From the NCBI RefSeq assembly GCF_004102745.1, contig NZ_RLII01000017.1:1-64000 (forward strand): a stretch of 64,000 nucleotides of DNA, read 5' to 3'. A program made the translations under genes and the position numbers. Of this stretch, positions 15,161-26,300 are shown piece after piece. Under the pieces are notes generated by a model that was given only the letters and a program-made list of their open reading frames with translations, did no database searches and was not told the DNA's origin. Every line of letters begins with the position of its first letter. The first letter of the stretch is position 1. Source of the stretch: Acetivibrio mesophilus. Its GTDB lineage: Bacteria > Bacillota > Clostridia > Acetivibrionales > Acetivibrionaceae.

Positions 15161-16972
15161 ATGGCAAAGCATAGAATTCACAGAGAATTGAAGAATGTAA
15201 AAAAATATCTTCCTGTTGATGAAAACTTTTTACATAAGTTGCACGAAGACCTTTCTGACCTTGAACTGTTGAAAAAAAGGAGTAATAACCGTATTCCTAA
15301 CTTTATTAAATTTGCTGTTAGTATATCTTGTTGCCTTGTAGCTTTGATAATATGCGTTTTTGTTATGCCTAGGTTGGGAATTGGTGGGGATAAACTACCT
15401 ATCAACCCTGAGATTACTGATTCTTCAGTTGCAGAGAATGATCCATCTTCAGAAAAAGAAAATGCCTTGCATGAATTTGGGGACCTATTGGTAGTATGTG
15501 CTGACGATAAATTCGGATTTATGAATTTATCGGGAGAAATGGTTATAGAGCCACAGTTTGACTATGCATCTGAATTTAACGAATATGGTGTGGCTACTGT
15601 CATGAATTATATTAATGGCCGAAAAACCTATGGCCTATTGGGATTAAATGGGTTGTTGACAGACTTTAACCTTTGGGATATTGGTGACTTTCATGAAGGA
15701 CTAGCAAAGGCAAAGAATAAAGAGGGGAAATACGGTTTTATAGACACTACCGGGAAGTGGGTTGTACAGCCTATTTATGACAATGCGATGGATTTCTCTG
15801 AAGGAATGGCAGCGGTAGGACTGTTTTCGGAAACTGAACGGTGGGGCTTTGTTGATAAAAACGGTAATGTAATTGTTGAACCTCAATATCAAAGGGTTAA
15901 GAGCTTTTCTAATGGTTTGGCATTTGTTGAAGAGCAAGGTAGCTGGCAAATATCCCTCAAACACTATATTGATAAAACCGGCGATAAGGTGATAACACTT
16001 CCTTGGAATTTGGTACTTGATTCATCAAGTTTTGATGATGATGGAACTGCAATTGTTCAGAAGGTTAGTGAAGAAGATATGTCTATTGGTATGGTAGGTG
16101 TTATAAACAGGCAAGGAGATATAGTGCTACCCTTTGATTATAGCTTTATTTCTGAAGCAACCGATGGGCTAAGACTAGCTTCTCCCGTTGATAAATCAGG
16201 AAGCAATTTGTGTGGTGTAATCGATGAAAAGGGTAATTGGGTTGTAGAACCAAAGTACTATGAGGTGAGTAGCATTAAAAACGGGTTGATTACAGCAACT
16301 GTACTAAAAGACGGTCGACCGCATAGTGGTATATTAAAGGTTGATGGAACATGGTTATACGAACCAATACATTACAGTGTGTTTTCTTTCAAAGACGACA
16401 TGGTAGTTTTTGTTGAGGAAAGGGGATATCACGGAGTAGGTGTTGTAATGTCTTTATATGACCTGAAGGGAAACCAGTTGTTGGGCGGTAGAAAATTCAA
16501 TCAAATCGAAATCCTGTCCAAAGACTATATACGCTGCGGCACTGATGTTGATACTGCTAAGGGCATAGTATCATGGAGTATATTTACCCCTGACGGTAAT
16601 GAGTTTATGCCCGGTACTAATATGCGTACGGCACACTTAATGGATGATGGGAATGTTCTGGCAACCGTTTTGAAAGAGGACGAATTCTACACCGGATTGG
16701 TGGATCCAAAAACGGAGAAGTGGATTATTGAGCCTATATATTATAATGTTATTAAGTATTCCGGTGGAGTTGGTGTCGGCATTAGAAAGATTAAAGAAAA
16801 ATGTACAGAGGAAACGATTGTTTTTGTTGCGGAGGTATTCGATAGCCTAGGGAAAATTAAATACACATCAAAGGAACAATCTACATCTCTTGATATTTTT
16901 CAAGGAAATAGGTTTACATCTTCCGATGTTCTACAAATGGCAGAAGATAAAGCAGAGGAAGAGATCAAGTAG
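15161..16972 (+). CDS. Putative anti-sigma factor with WG-repeat ectodomain
   Basis: 603 residues. A short basic cytoplasmic part (1-46) precedes one membrane segment (about 47-69). Its place and size suit sigma binding, but no zinc motif is present. The large outer part is made of WG (KWG) repeats. Examples are FGFMNLSGEMVIEPQFDYA, YGFIDTTGKWVVQPIYD, WGFVDKNGNVIVEPQYQ and CGVIDEKGNWVVEPKYY, with more degenerate units to about residue 560. Such repeats form a beta-propeller or solenoid-like surface often used for binding. Good ribosome-binding site (aaaggagata). It is coupled to the sigma gene and overlaps the convergent kinase gene by 8 bases. Confidence 0.8.
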   Translation: MAKHRIHRELKNVKKYLPVDENFLHKLHEDLSDLELLKKRSNNRIPNFIKFAVSISCCLVALIICVFVMPRLGIGGDKLPINPEITDSSVAENDPSSEKENALHEFGDLLVVCADDKFGFMNLSGEMVIEPQFDYASEFNEYGVATVMNYINGRKTYGLLGLNGLLTDFNLWDIGDFHEGLAKAKNKEGKYGFIDTTGKWVVQPIYDNAMDFSEGMAAVGLFSETERWGFVDKNGNVIVEPQYQRVKSFSNGLAFVEEQGSWQISLKHYIDKTGDKVITLPWNLVLDSSSFDDDGTAIVQKVSEEDMSIGMVGVINRQGDIVLPFDYSFISEATDGLRLASPVDKSGSNLCGVIDEKGNWVVEPKYYEVSSIKNGLITATVLKDGRPHSGILKVDGTWLYEPIHYSVFSFKDDMVVFVEERGYHGVGVVMSLYDLKGNQLLGGRKFNQIEILSKDYIRCGTDVDTAKGIVSWSIFTPDGNEFMPGTNMRTAHLMDDGNVLATVLKEDEFYTGLVDPKTEKWIIEPIYYNVIKYSGGVGVGIRKIKEKCTEETIVFVAEVFDSLGKIKYTSKEQSTSLDIFQGNRFTSSDVLQMAEDKAEEEIK

Positions 16973-18236
16973 TGGCTTGAAATATAAACCAACCATCCTT
17001 GACCGAAAACCGGAATACACCACCGTACTTTTCCACGATATGGGCCATGCTTTTTGTGCCAAAGCCATGACCTTGCTCTTTTGATACAGGGAGGCCCTGA
17101 TGGAAAATCGGTTCTGTCTCATAGCGATTGCGAATGTCAAAGCACAGCTTTTTATTCTTGGAAAATATCCGCAGTTCTATGATACGTTTATCGCTGTCGG
17201 CTATTTGTTCCGAGGCTCGTATGGCATTTTCCAATGCGTTGGATAAAAGGGAACAAAGCTCGGTGTCACTGAAGGGATAAGAGCTAGGCAGCTTTGCATC
17301 TATGGTCAACAGGATTTCCGATTGTTTTGCTTTGGCGGCAAAAGAGGACAAAATCAAATTGACGGTTTCGTTTTCACAAAAGCGTATAGGCGTGATGGCG
17401 TCTAAGTCAGACTGGACATTCTGTAGATATTCTTTGATCTCTTCCATATTTCCAGAGGATGCCATACTCTGTAGAAGAGCAAAATGATGACGCATATCAT
17501 GTCGGTAGGATGCTGTAATCTGCTGCATCTTCCGTAGCGATTCAAATTCTTTTTGCACGTGCACAAACTGAGTATCCAGAATATCCCGTTCCCTTTGGAT
17601 GCTTGCCTGTTTTTGCGTTTCGGCATAGTACAGGAGGACAAAAACAAAGTAGAATGCCGATGTTATGAAGGGCATGAACTGTATAGCTACTCGGGAGCCA
17701 CTGTACATAAAGTCGGTGTAAACAGTGGTGGAATATTCGAACAGATAATAAAAAGCCGGCATAGCACCGAAAAGCAGGCAGGAACTAACAGAGCGTTCCA
17801 TCAGATGACAAACAGACTTCACGGCATATTTTTGCAGGAAGTAGTATATCAGAAAAGCAGCTGTAATATAGCCGATATGGTCCATGGAGACACTGTTAAA
17901 AACTTCGCCTATAGAAGTACCAAACCAGCGAGGGAGTTGATAGCACAGAAATGATGCAAATACACTGGTTAGTGAAATCAGCAATGGACGCTTTAAATAT
18001 GTAAATATAAAAATAGCAAGCGGTAAATGGGAAAGCAGAGGATATAATTTAACCGTCGCAACCATACCCCATATTTGCAAGCAGATAAACTGCAAAATAA
18101 ATAAAACTATGGTTAAGCTTCCAACTGCTATATAGTTTTTCCGTGTGCGCTCCATTCCGGCAAAACTAACAGCTATTGCTGCACCGAACAACAATGAAAT
18201 AAAATAACGAGAGAATGCAATGGCAGTTTCTATCAT
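16965..18236 (-). CDS. GHKL sensor histidine kinase (AgrC/NatK-like)
   Basis: 423 residues. Six or so membrane helices in the first 205 residues form the sensor, followed by a coiled coil (210-240) and the phospho-acceptor region SYRHDMRHHFALLQ (H246). The ATP-binding part has LLSNALENAIRASE (N-box) and GHGFGTKSM (G-box). This is the layout of peptide-sensing AgrC-type kinases, which phosphorylate a LytTR regulator. That partner is encoded directly upstream (18244-18966), 7 bases away. No agrB/agrD-like pair was found in the window, so the signal need not be an autoinducer peptide. Confidence 0.92.
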   Translation of the reverse strand: MIETAIAFSRYFISLLFGAAIAVSFAGMERTRKNYIAVGSLTIVLFILQFICLQIWGMVATVKLYPLLSHLPLAIFIFTYLKRPLLISLTSVFASFLCYQLPRWFGTSIGEVFNSVSMDHIGYITAAFLIYYFLQKYAVKSVCHLMERSVSSCLLFGAMPAFYYLFEYSTTVYTDFMYSGSRVAIQFMPFITSAFYFVFVLLYYAETQKQASIQRERDILDTQFVHVQKEFESLRKMQQITASYRHDMRHHFALLQSMASSGNMEEIKEYLQNVQSDLDAITPIRFCENETVNLILSSFAAKAKQSEILLTIDAKLPSSYPFSDTELCSLLSNALENAIRASEQIADSDKRIIELRIFSKNKKLCFDIRNRYETEPIFHQGLPVSKEQGHGFGTKSMAHIVEKYGGVFRFSVKDGWFIFQATT

Positions 18237-18243
18237 TTGATTA

Positions 18244-18966
18244 TTACCCCTCCATTTGATAATTCAGATACTGCTGTTTAATTTCCTTTGCCTTTCCTTG
18301 GGCGATAGGAATAGAAGTAAGGGTTTGTAAAGTCAGTTGATGATTTCCTATGGCATCTATATACTGCATATTCACAATATAGGAGCGATGGGTCTTAAGA
18401 AAACGCCCGTATTTCAGGAGATTATTGCAGACAGTAGAAAAAGATTCTGTGCATTCGATTACCCTTCCGGATATTAGGTGGTACAGCACATTTCTCCCAA
18501 TAACTTCTGCATAAACTATATTTGAGATTAATATTTTTTGAAGGCCATCATTGCTCTTTACGATAATAGCATCCTCATTGCTTTTGGATTCTATCTGCTC
18601 AAGCAGACCGTCAAAGGTTAAAAATAATTTCTCTTGCGAGATTGGCTTTAATACATAGTCAGTGGCCTTTACGGAATAACTTTCCAACGCAAATTCAGAT
18701 GATGAGGTAAAAAATAAAATCGGCGCGACTTTGTCAAACCGACGGATTTCATTTGCCAAATCGATGCCTGTAAAGCCCGGCATCATAATGTCCAAGCAAT
18801 ATATATTAAACCGCTTTCCCTTATCTAAAGCTGAAACCAGCTCAAATCCGTTTAAGAAAACTGTGTATTCAAAATTCAAATGCTTTGATAATTTATATTG
18901 CTCTAAAAGATGTACCATATTGGATAGATCGTTCATATTATCATCACAAAGTGCAAGCAGTAGCAT
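18244..18966 (-). CDS. LytTR-family response regulator (AgrA-like)
   Basis: 240 residues. The receiver domain (1-120) has the acidic pair D8/D9 (CDDN), phospho-acceptor D59 in YCLDIMMPG, and K in TDYVLKPI. The C-terminal LytTR DNA-binding domain (about 140-238) is recognised by RNVLYHLISG, FSTVCNNLLKYGRFLKTHRS and YIVNMQYIDAI. It binds direct repeats in promoter DNA and activates transcription. Transcribed before the kinase gene on the same message. Likely targets, by position, are the divergent lipoprotein and S-layer protein genes; no LytTR site was confirmed. Confidence 0.93.
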   Translation of the reverse strand: MLLLALCDDNMNDLSNMVHLLEQYKLSKHLNFEYTVFLNGFELVSALDKGKRFNIYCLDIMMPGFTGIDLANEIRRFDKVAPILFFTSSSEFALESYSVKATDYVLKPISQEKLFLTFDGLLEQIESKSNEDAIIVKSNDGLQKILISNIVYAEVIGRNVLYHLISGRVIECTESFSTVCNNLLKYGRFLKTHRSYIVNMQYIDAIGNHQLTLQTLTSIPIAQGKAKEIKQQYLNYQMEG

Positions 18967-19515
18967 GATGAATATTCCTCCATTTTCTCATTATTCATTT
19001 GAACACAGAAATTGGATATACTACATTATTTCATGTCGAAAAAAAAATGATTCATGCAAAAGTCATATTTTTTCGATAATAATTGATACAATTAATTCAT
19101 TAAGATTTTTTCTTAATATAAACTAACATATAGTATTTCGGTAATATGTCAAGGTAGTTTTAAGGAAACAAAAAATTTTTTGAATACGAAACCTTGATCT
19201 TCGCACAGCGGAGTAAAGCTAATCTTACAGCTTTACGAGCATGGTATTATATAAACTCAGATAGGTATTTTCTGAGCTTGTCAGTGGTTTGAACAAAACG
19301 ACATCAAAGTAACTTATCGTCAACAGAGCCTACAAGTTTATCGAGTGGTGGCCGCAAAATGGTCACGGTCTTTATGTTTCTTAAATAAAATGAAATTTGA
19401 TTTGCTATGCAAATTATGAAATCAATTTTCCAGTTAAATACTGGTTATTAAAATAATTAATGCATGAGCACTGGTGAGTCGTGTATGAGATTATTATACG
19501 AGAGGAGAAGTTTAC
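18967..19515. other. Intergenic region upstream of small lipoprotein
   Basis: 549 bases with no convincing gene. It contains hairpins gtaaagct/agctttac (19213-19236) and ctcaga/tctgag (about 19256-19278). A 47-codon open stretch (about 19287-19425) has no start or recognisable family. It should contain the divergent promoters for the regulator/kinase pair and the lipoprotein. The lipoprotein's gagaggag site lies just before 19516. Confidence 0.5.
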
Positions 19516-20058
19516 ATGAAAAGATTACCAGCACTTATTCTAGCACTGACATTTTCTTTTAGCCTTGTGGGCTGCGGAGGAAATGAAATCGCTACAGACG
19601 CGGCAGATTCGGAAGTTACACTCGTTAGCAGGAAAGCAAATTCCATCACCTTACTTGTTCCCAGTGATTTTAGCGAATTTCAAGAGGTAGACGGCTATGC
19701 CGCTGCTCAAGCTAAAGGTGCCAGCATTGTAATAACTCCTACTATTGAGAGGGATGTAGCTATTGAAAACATTACCGAAGACTATATGATTGATTTGGTA
19801 GATGACGGATATTCTAATATCAATGTGTTGAAATTTGATAATGCTGCTACCATTGCCGGCGTAGATGCTGTGTACTTCCTGTTCACAGGTGATGGTAATA
19901 CCAGCGATAATAACAATACCGTTTGTTATATTACTCTATTCTTTTCCATAGACGGTCAAGCTTGTGCGCAAGAGATTGCCTTTACGTATAACACAGGGGC
20001 CAATACCTCCCTGGAGACCAATTTAAGCGATATTATCAATAGCATCTCTTTGGATTAA
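19516..20058 (+). CDS. Small secreted lipoprotein of unknown function
   Basis: 180 residues with a lipoprotein signal ending LVGC (C20). The mature part is acidic and appears all-beta with a few helices (SITLLVPSDFSEFQEV, GYAAAQAKGASIVITP, VDAVYFLFTGDG). It resembles small PsbP/DUF-type lipoproteins, but no family was recognised. The gene has a good ribosome-binding site. It stands between the AgrCA-like regulators and the giant S-layer protein, all probably one envelope-associated locus. Confidence 0.7.
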   Translation: MKRLPALILALTFSFSLVGCGGNEIATDAADSEVTLVSRKANSITLLVPSDFSEFQEVDGYAAAQAKGASIVITPTIERDVAIENITEDYMIDLVDDGYSNINVLKFDNAATIAGVDAVYFLFTGDGNTSDNNNTVCYITLFFSIDGQACAQEIAFTYNTGANTSLETNLSDIINSISLD

Positions 20059-20383
20059 TATGCTTTACATTGTATGCAGATGCCATAGAGGAAAAAGGAA
20101 ATCCAAATCTCTTAAGCAATTCCTTGGAGTATCAACAAGTACACCAAATTTTGCACTACTCGTGGCTACAGAAATCAAAAGCTAATCGTCAGCGCTCCCG
20201 GACAAAAGAGCGATAACGGCACAAAGGTTATTGTTTGCTCCCATACCGGTTCGGCACCCGAAAACGCAAAGTTGCTTTTTACTCCTGCAAACTGAGAGTA
20301 AACATATTGATATCCGCAAGAAAACAGACGGAACAGGACTTTGCGATGTGTTACAAAAATAAATACTAGAAAGGAAGTTTGAA
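20059..20383. other. Intergenic region before the giant S-layer protein
   Basis: 325 bases without an intact gene. A plus-strand stretch near 20182-20294 can be read as SAPGQKSDNGTKVIVCSHTG..., which is reminiscent of a ricin-type beta-trefoil repeat. It has no start and is closed by stops, so at most it is a remnant. Ends with the gaaaggaag site before 20384. Confidence 0.35.
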
Positions 20384-23300
20384 ATGAAAAAACGATTGAT
20401 AGCTATTTTCATTCTAGTGACCATGTTGTTCACTATGCTTCCTGCGGAGGCAATGGCTGTTATGGCCGATAAAGTCAATACAGCCGCCAATACAGTTCAA
20501 GGGAAGAAGTATGAAAATCCCTTTATCGATGTACCACAAGGGAGCTGGTATTATGATGCGGTACTATATTCACGCATCAATGGATTCTTTAGCGGTACCA
20601 GTGCAAATACCTTTAATCCCGATGGGACAATGACCCGAGGCATGTTTGTTACCGTGCTGGGACAAATGGCTGGTGTGGATGAGACAATATACAAGGGACA
20701 GTCTGATTTCAGTGATGTAGCGTCAGACGCTTATTATGCTCCCTTTGTAGCATGGGCCTCAAAGCATGGTATCACTGCCGGTGTTGGAAATGGTAAATTT
20801 GACCCGGATGGCATCGTAACACGGGAGCAAATGGCCGTGTTTTTTGTGTGCTACTTTGAAAAGTTTGGTGTGGATTTTGACACCGGAGCCAATATTACAA
20901 CTGTTCCGGCAGATTTAGACACAGTATCGCCATGGGCTAGAGAGATGGTTTTAAAGCTCTGGAGAACTGGTCTGCTAGCCGGTGACGGTACAAACTTCAA
21001 TCCTTCAGGAAATGCAAGTCGTGCGCAGGCAGCTACGCTTTGTATGGTTACCGATAAGGCAGTAAAGGTTTGGTACAGGGAGCCTGGCGTTCCGTCTGAC
21101 AGAGTGAGCATTGATCCGAAGGCAGAACAGAAGCCTGAGACATCGGATTCTTCCACCGAAAATACTGGCAGCGAAAGCAACACCGGTGATTCTAGTAGCG
21201 GACGCAATACGGGCAGTTCCAATAACGGAAGCAAGACAAATTATTATAAGGTAACTTTTATGATTGACTCTACAAAGGAGGAGAAGTTATATCAAAAAGA
21301 TATCTTGCTAAGCAGCCTGCAAGGTCCTGGATTGCTCTCCGGAAAGGTATTTTTAGGCTGGTATTATGATGCGGAATATACTAATCCTGTAGCCGGCAAC
21401 GATAGGTTAAACTCTGATATTACACTTTACGCAAAGCTTACGGATGGTATTGCTTTAGATGAAGGCGGTATCCCCAATTTCGTAAGTGCGTTGGATCAGA
21501 AATCGAGTTTTACCGTTGCTGTGAAAAAGGCTGATAGTGCACCAATTGTCGGAACCGATTTTAAATTCCGCAATATTACCTCCCCGGACAAAACACCCGA
21601 AGGGGCGGTTGCTGAGGAGGATTTGGCAAATATTGAAAGCGTCAAGGTCGAAGGTGGCAATGGATTGTGGATCATATCCTCTGCAAACGGAGGATTTATT
21701 CCCGGGCATACCTATCAAATTGAATTGATCAATGATGATGTGATTTATGAAGACAGTGCCGAGGCTTTTGAAGATTTAAAAGCAATCAATGGATATGATA
21801 TTGCCCAGGTACGTTTCTTCAACTTCAGTATCGAAAAGGATGGAACTCTGAATCTGAAGCTGGACGGCGGTATAAAGTATATTCCAGTAGATAAACTGAG
21901 TAAGGCTGATGGGATGAACTTGATGGAATATGCCGGTCTATATCTGGCCAGCACCGATGAACAGGGTAATACTACCTATACAGCAAGCAATGGCAGCGGA
22001 AGCTTTACATACACTGGCACCGAAGATATACAGGTGGGTGATACGGTTGCTGTTTATTCCGGCACTAAGCCCACAGAACGTTTGCCTGAAAAAGGAACGG
22101 AAAACAAAACCAATAACGGCGATGTTTCCTATGTGAAAATTACTGACATCGATACAAGCACCTATTACTATGTAGCAGCTGAAGCGGAGGATGTTATCTT
22201 TACGCCAGATGTGTTGCCTGTTGATGTGGATAATGGTGACGGAACCACCGGATGGAAAGAAAAAGGCACATCGGTGGTTATCGACAACAGTAAGTTAGAC
22301 TTCTCTGACACAAAATTTGAAATCGTGGGTCTAAGTGCTGAGACCACCGTGGATGTTGGTGACTTTTTGGTGTTTTATACCGGTGACTTTGGAGATGACA
22401 ACGCACAGGATATAGCATACGGTGAAATTACGAAAATCACATCTAATGAAGATGGTACCACTACCATCACATATAAAGAGGTAAAAGAAGATAAGATCAT
22501 GTCTGCCATGGATTTGTACGACGAAAAGCAGCTTAGCGAAGCAGAGCTCACGGAAGTCATTAATAAGAAAAAGAACGAGATACAAGAAATTGTCGAGGCA
22601 CAGCTGATGGAGAGCAACTTCTTTGATGAAGCCGGTGAATATCTTGCAGAGCTAGCTCTCCAAACTGACGAAGTTCGGGAAGTCTTTGGGGATGGATTGA
22701 CTTTGTCCAACTGTACTATCACCTATGCTGACGGTACACCTCTTGGTGCAGATGAACTGACACTGATGGGCAACATAATAGACAAGGATCAAAAAGGCAA
22801 AAAGCCACAGGTTTCCTTTAGTATTTCAACCAAAACAGCCCATTTTGATCCGAAAGTTGTAGGAACAGGGGTACGTGTGGAAGTTGCAGTAGCGTATGAA
22901 TTCAAGATTCAGAGAAAAGGCAATAACAATATCATGGAAGTCAATCTGACTGCCTTCTTCGAGCAGGAGTTTACTTTCGGTTTCAACGTTAGTGGTGGTG
23001 CTGTTTGGAAATGGAAGTGGAAGATTATTCCTTACATTTCCGACTATCGCTTGACCGGTAACCTAGACATTGGCACATACACTGGTATTGGTATCACAGC
23101 CACTGCTAAGTTGACTCAGGACAAAGAACCTTGGGGAATGCCATGGCCGAAAAGTGCCAGGGAAGCGGCTGCTACCAAAAAAATCTTTAGCCTGAGTGAA
23201 TCTATTAAGGAGTTGATGGAAGAAATTGAGACCGTCCTCCCGGAAGAAGAAGCCACTGCCAGCGGTGGACTAGCTGAGAAATATGCACGGTTTATGGAGG

Positions 23301-26300
23301 ATGCCAATGAGGAGTGGGTAGATCTGGTCTCAGTTAGCATTTTAGACTTACGCAGTGCGGTGGATCCTCTCCATATCCTTGCCTTTGGTCTTCAGGTAGA
23401 TTTTGTGGTTTCTGCCAACCTGAATGTGGCTATTGGAATGACCTTCCAATATGAGAACTTCAAGCGTCACTCCTTTACACTCCTTGTTTTAAGTAAGAAG
23501 GGGGAAAATGAAACTATCGACTTGTCTACCAATGGCTACCAGTTCGACTTCTATGTCATGGGTACTATTGGTATCAGGGCTGGTGTCCGAGTAAAGGTTA
23601 CGGCAGGGCTCTTCAGCACAAAACTGGCCGCTATAGGGTTACAGTTTGAAACCGGGGCCTACGCCCGAATGTGGGGTTACTTCTATTATCATCTGGAAAA
23701 CTGGAAGGTAAAAGGTGTATGGCAGAAAAATAGCGGTTATTCCGGTGCTCTTCTTGTCGAAATTGGTGCGTATCTGGATGTGAAGTTTATTGCTGAGGCT
23801 CTCAATGGAAAATACTCCTACACTCCGTCCATCTATACAAAAGAGTGGCCATTATGGTCGGCCGGACAACGGGAAAATGTCTATGACTTTGCCTATGAGG
23901 ATGACCCGACTTTCAATATTTTGAATGTTGATACTTACACCCTTCCTAAGACTGTCTTCGATATGTATTGGATGGATCTTAAGACCGGTGAAATAGAGGA
24001 CAAGATTAAAAACTTCGATAGCAATACTGCGCCAAAGGGTGATGACGAAGCATATTTTATTGTGGAGTTGTCCAACCCGGCGTTTAGCTATAACCCTGTC
24101 AATAATAAAATTACTATAAACACCTCTTCAGGTGCAGTAACTCAAAGTTCTGAAATGAAGATCATATGGAAGGGTACATCCCTGTCCACATCCTCTGAGA
24201 CTCTTAGTAGAACCATCAAGCTCAACTGGAGTAACGAGGCAAATGCCGGTACTATTGCTTTTGACTCCAATGGAGGTTCAGCTGTTCAAATGCTTCGTTT
24301 ACTTGCAGGAACGGCTCTCAGCGGTAAGATGCCTGCAGCGCCTACAAAACTTGGTTATACCTTTGCCGGATGGTATACTGATAAAGAATTAAACAATGCT
24401 TTCACAGCTACTACCATGCCAAAGGGCAATACCACACTATATGCCAAATGGACACCGAACGATGCTAGCTACATTGTGGAGCATTATCAAAAGACTCTGG
24501 ACGGTCAATATGTATTGGTAGAAACCGACAAGACTAATAAGGGGAAAGTAGATGCGCAAACTAGTGCTGCACCTAAGTCCTATGTCGGCTTTACTGCACA
24601 GAGCATAAAGCAGCAAACCATCGCTCCCGACGGTTCTACCCGAGTTGCTATTTACTATGACCGCAATCTGTACGATTTAAAATATGTATATGGTAACGGA
24701 AGTAACGATGTTGCATTAAAAGTGCCCTACGGAGCTGAAATAGTAAAACCTTCAAATCCTACTAAAGAAGGATATAGCTTTGCCGGTTGGGATGCAGATA
24801 TCCCTGGCACAATGCCTGCAAAAGCGATGACATTCACTGCAAAGTGGACAGCAAGCACAAATACTCGATACGCAGTGAAGCACTATAAACAAGAACTGAA
24901 CGGTGAATATGTGCTGGAACAGGTGGATGGAATGTTCGGAACCACAGGAGAAAATACTTCTGCCAAAGCAAGAACATACACCGGATTTACAGCTAAGAAA
25001 TTTGACCAAAAGACTATTATGCCTGACGGAAGCACTGTTGTGGAGATATGCTATGATCGTAATACTAATAGCCTGTCATGGAATGTGAATGGAGGAAATT
25101 CTCTGACAGGAGAATATACCTACGGAAATGTGATATACGGTACAACTATTAAGTTGCCTGATACACCTAGTCGTACCGGTTACTCATTTGTCGGATGGTA
25201 TAAAGATGAAGCGATGACTTCACCATTAGAGGATAAAGCAACAATGCCCGATGTTTCACTTATTCTTCATGCTAAGTGGAAGGTGAATCAGTATAAAATT
25301 ACTTTCGATAGTAGCGGGGGTAGTACAGTAGCAGCTATTACACAGGATTACGGCACAGTAGTTAAAGAACCTACAGCACCGACTAAGGCAGGCTATACTT
25401 TTGCAGGTTGGAAGCTGAATGGCGCAGATTATACATTTACTTCTATGCCTGCTGAAAATATCACCCTGATTGCCGAGTGGACAGCTCTCAGTAATATACA
25501 ATATACTGTAGAACATTATATGGAGAGAATGAACGGAAGCTATCCTTCAACTCCTGATGAAACAGATCATTTGTACGGCAGCACCGGAGCTGTGGTGAGC
25601 GCAAATGCCAAGGGTTATACCGGATTTACCTATGATCCTAATGTAAGTGGTACAATTTCCTCCGGCATAGTTAAGGAAGACGGTAGCTTAGTATTGAAGT
25701 TGTACTACAAACGAAACAGTTACAATTTATCATGGGATGGTAATGGTGGTAATGTTGATACCACAGGAGCAACCACAGGAAGTGTGAAGTATGGTGCGAC
25801 TATTATCAGTCCTACAAATAATCCTACAAAAACGGGTTATACCTTTAAAGAATGGTCGGGATATGACAATAACATGACTATGCCTGCGAAGGATATAACA
25901 TTTACTGCTGAATGGAAGGTAAATCAGTATAAAATTACTTTCGATAGTAATGGGGGTAGTGCAGTAGCGGCAATTACCCAGGATTACGGTACAGCAGTTA
26001 ATGCTCCTGCAGATCCAACTAAAGGAGGTTATGTTTTTGCTGTCTGGAAGTTGAATGGTGTAGATTACACATTTACAACAATGCCAGCTGAAGATATCAC
26101 TCTGGTCGCTGAATGGACGATTGATATCAATATTCCATATACTGTGGAATACTATATGGAGAAACTGGACGGAACCTATCCTTCAATGCCTGATGATACT
26201 GATCACTTGAAGGGAATGACTGGAGCTGTGGTGAATGCAAATGCCAAGGGTTATACCGGATTTACCTATGATCCTAATGTAAGCGGCACAGTTTCATCCG

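Noticed and set aside
16965-18966. Full Agr quorum-sensing locus
   Set aside because: Kinase and regulator are Agr-like, but no AgrB peptidase or AgrD peptide gene was found near them.
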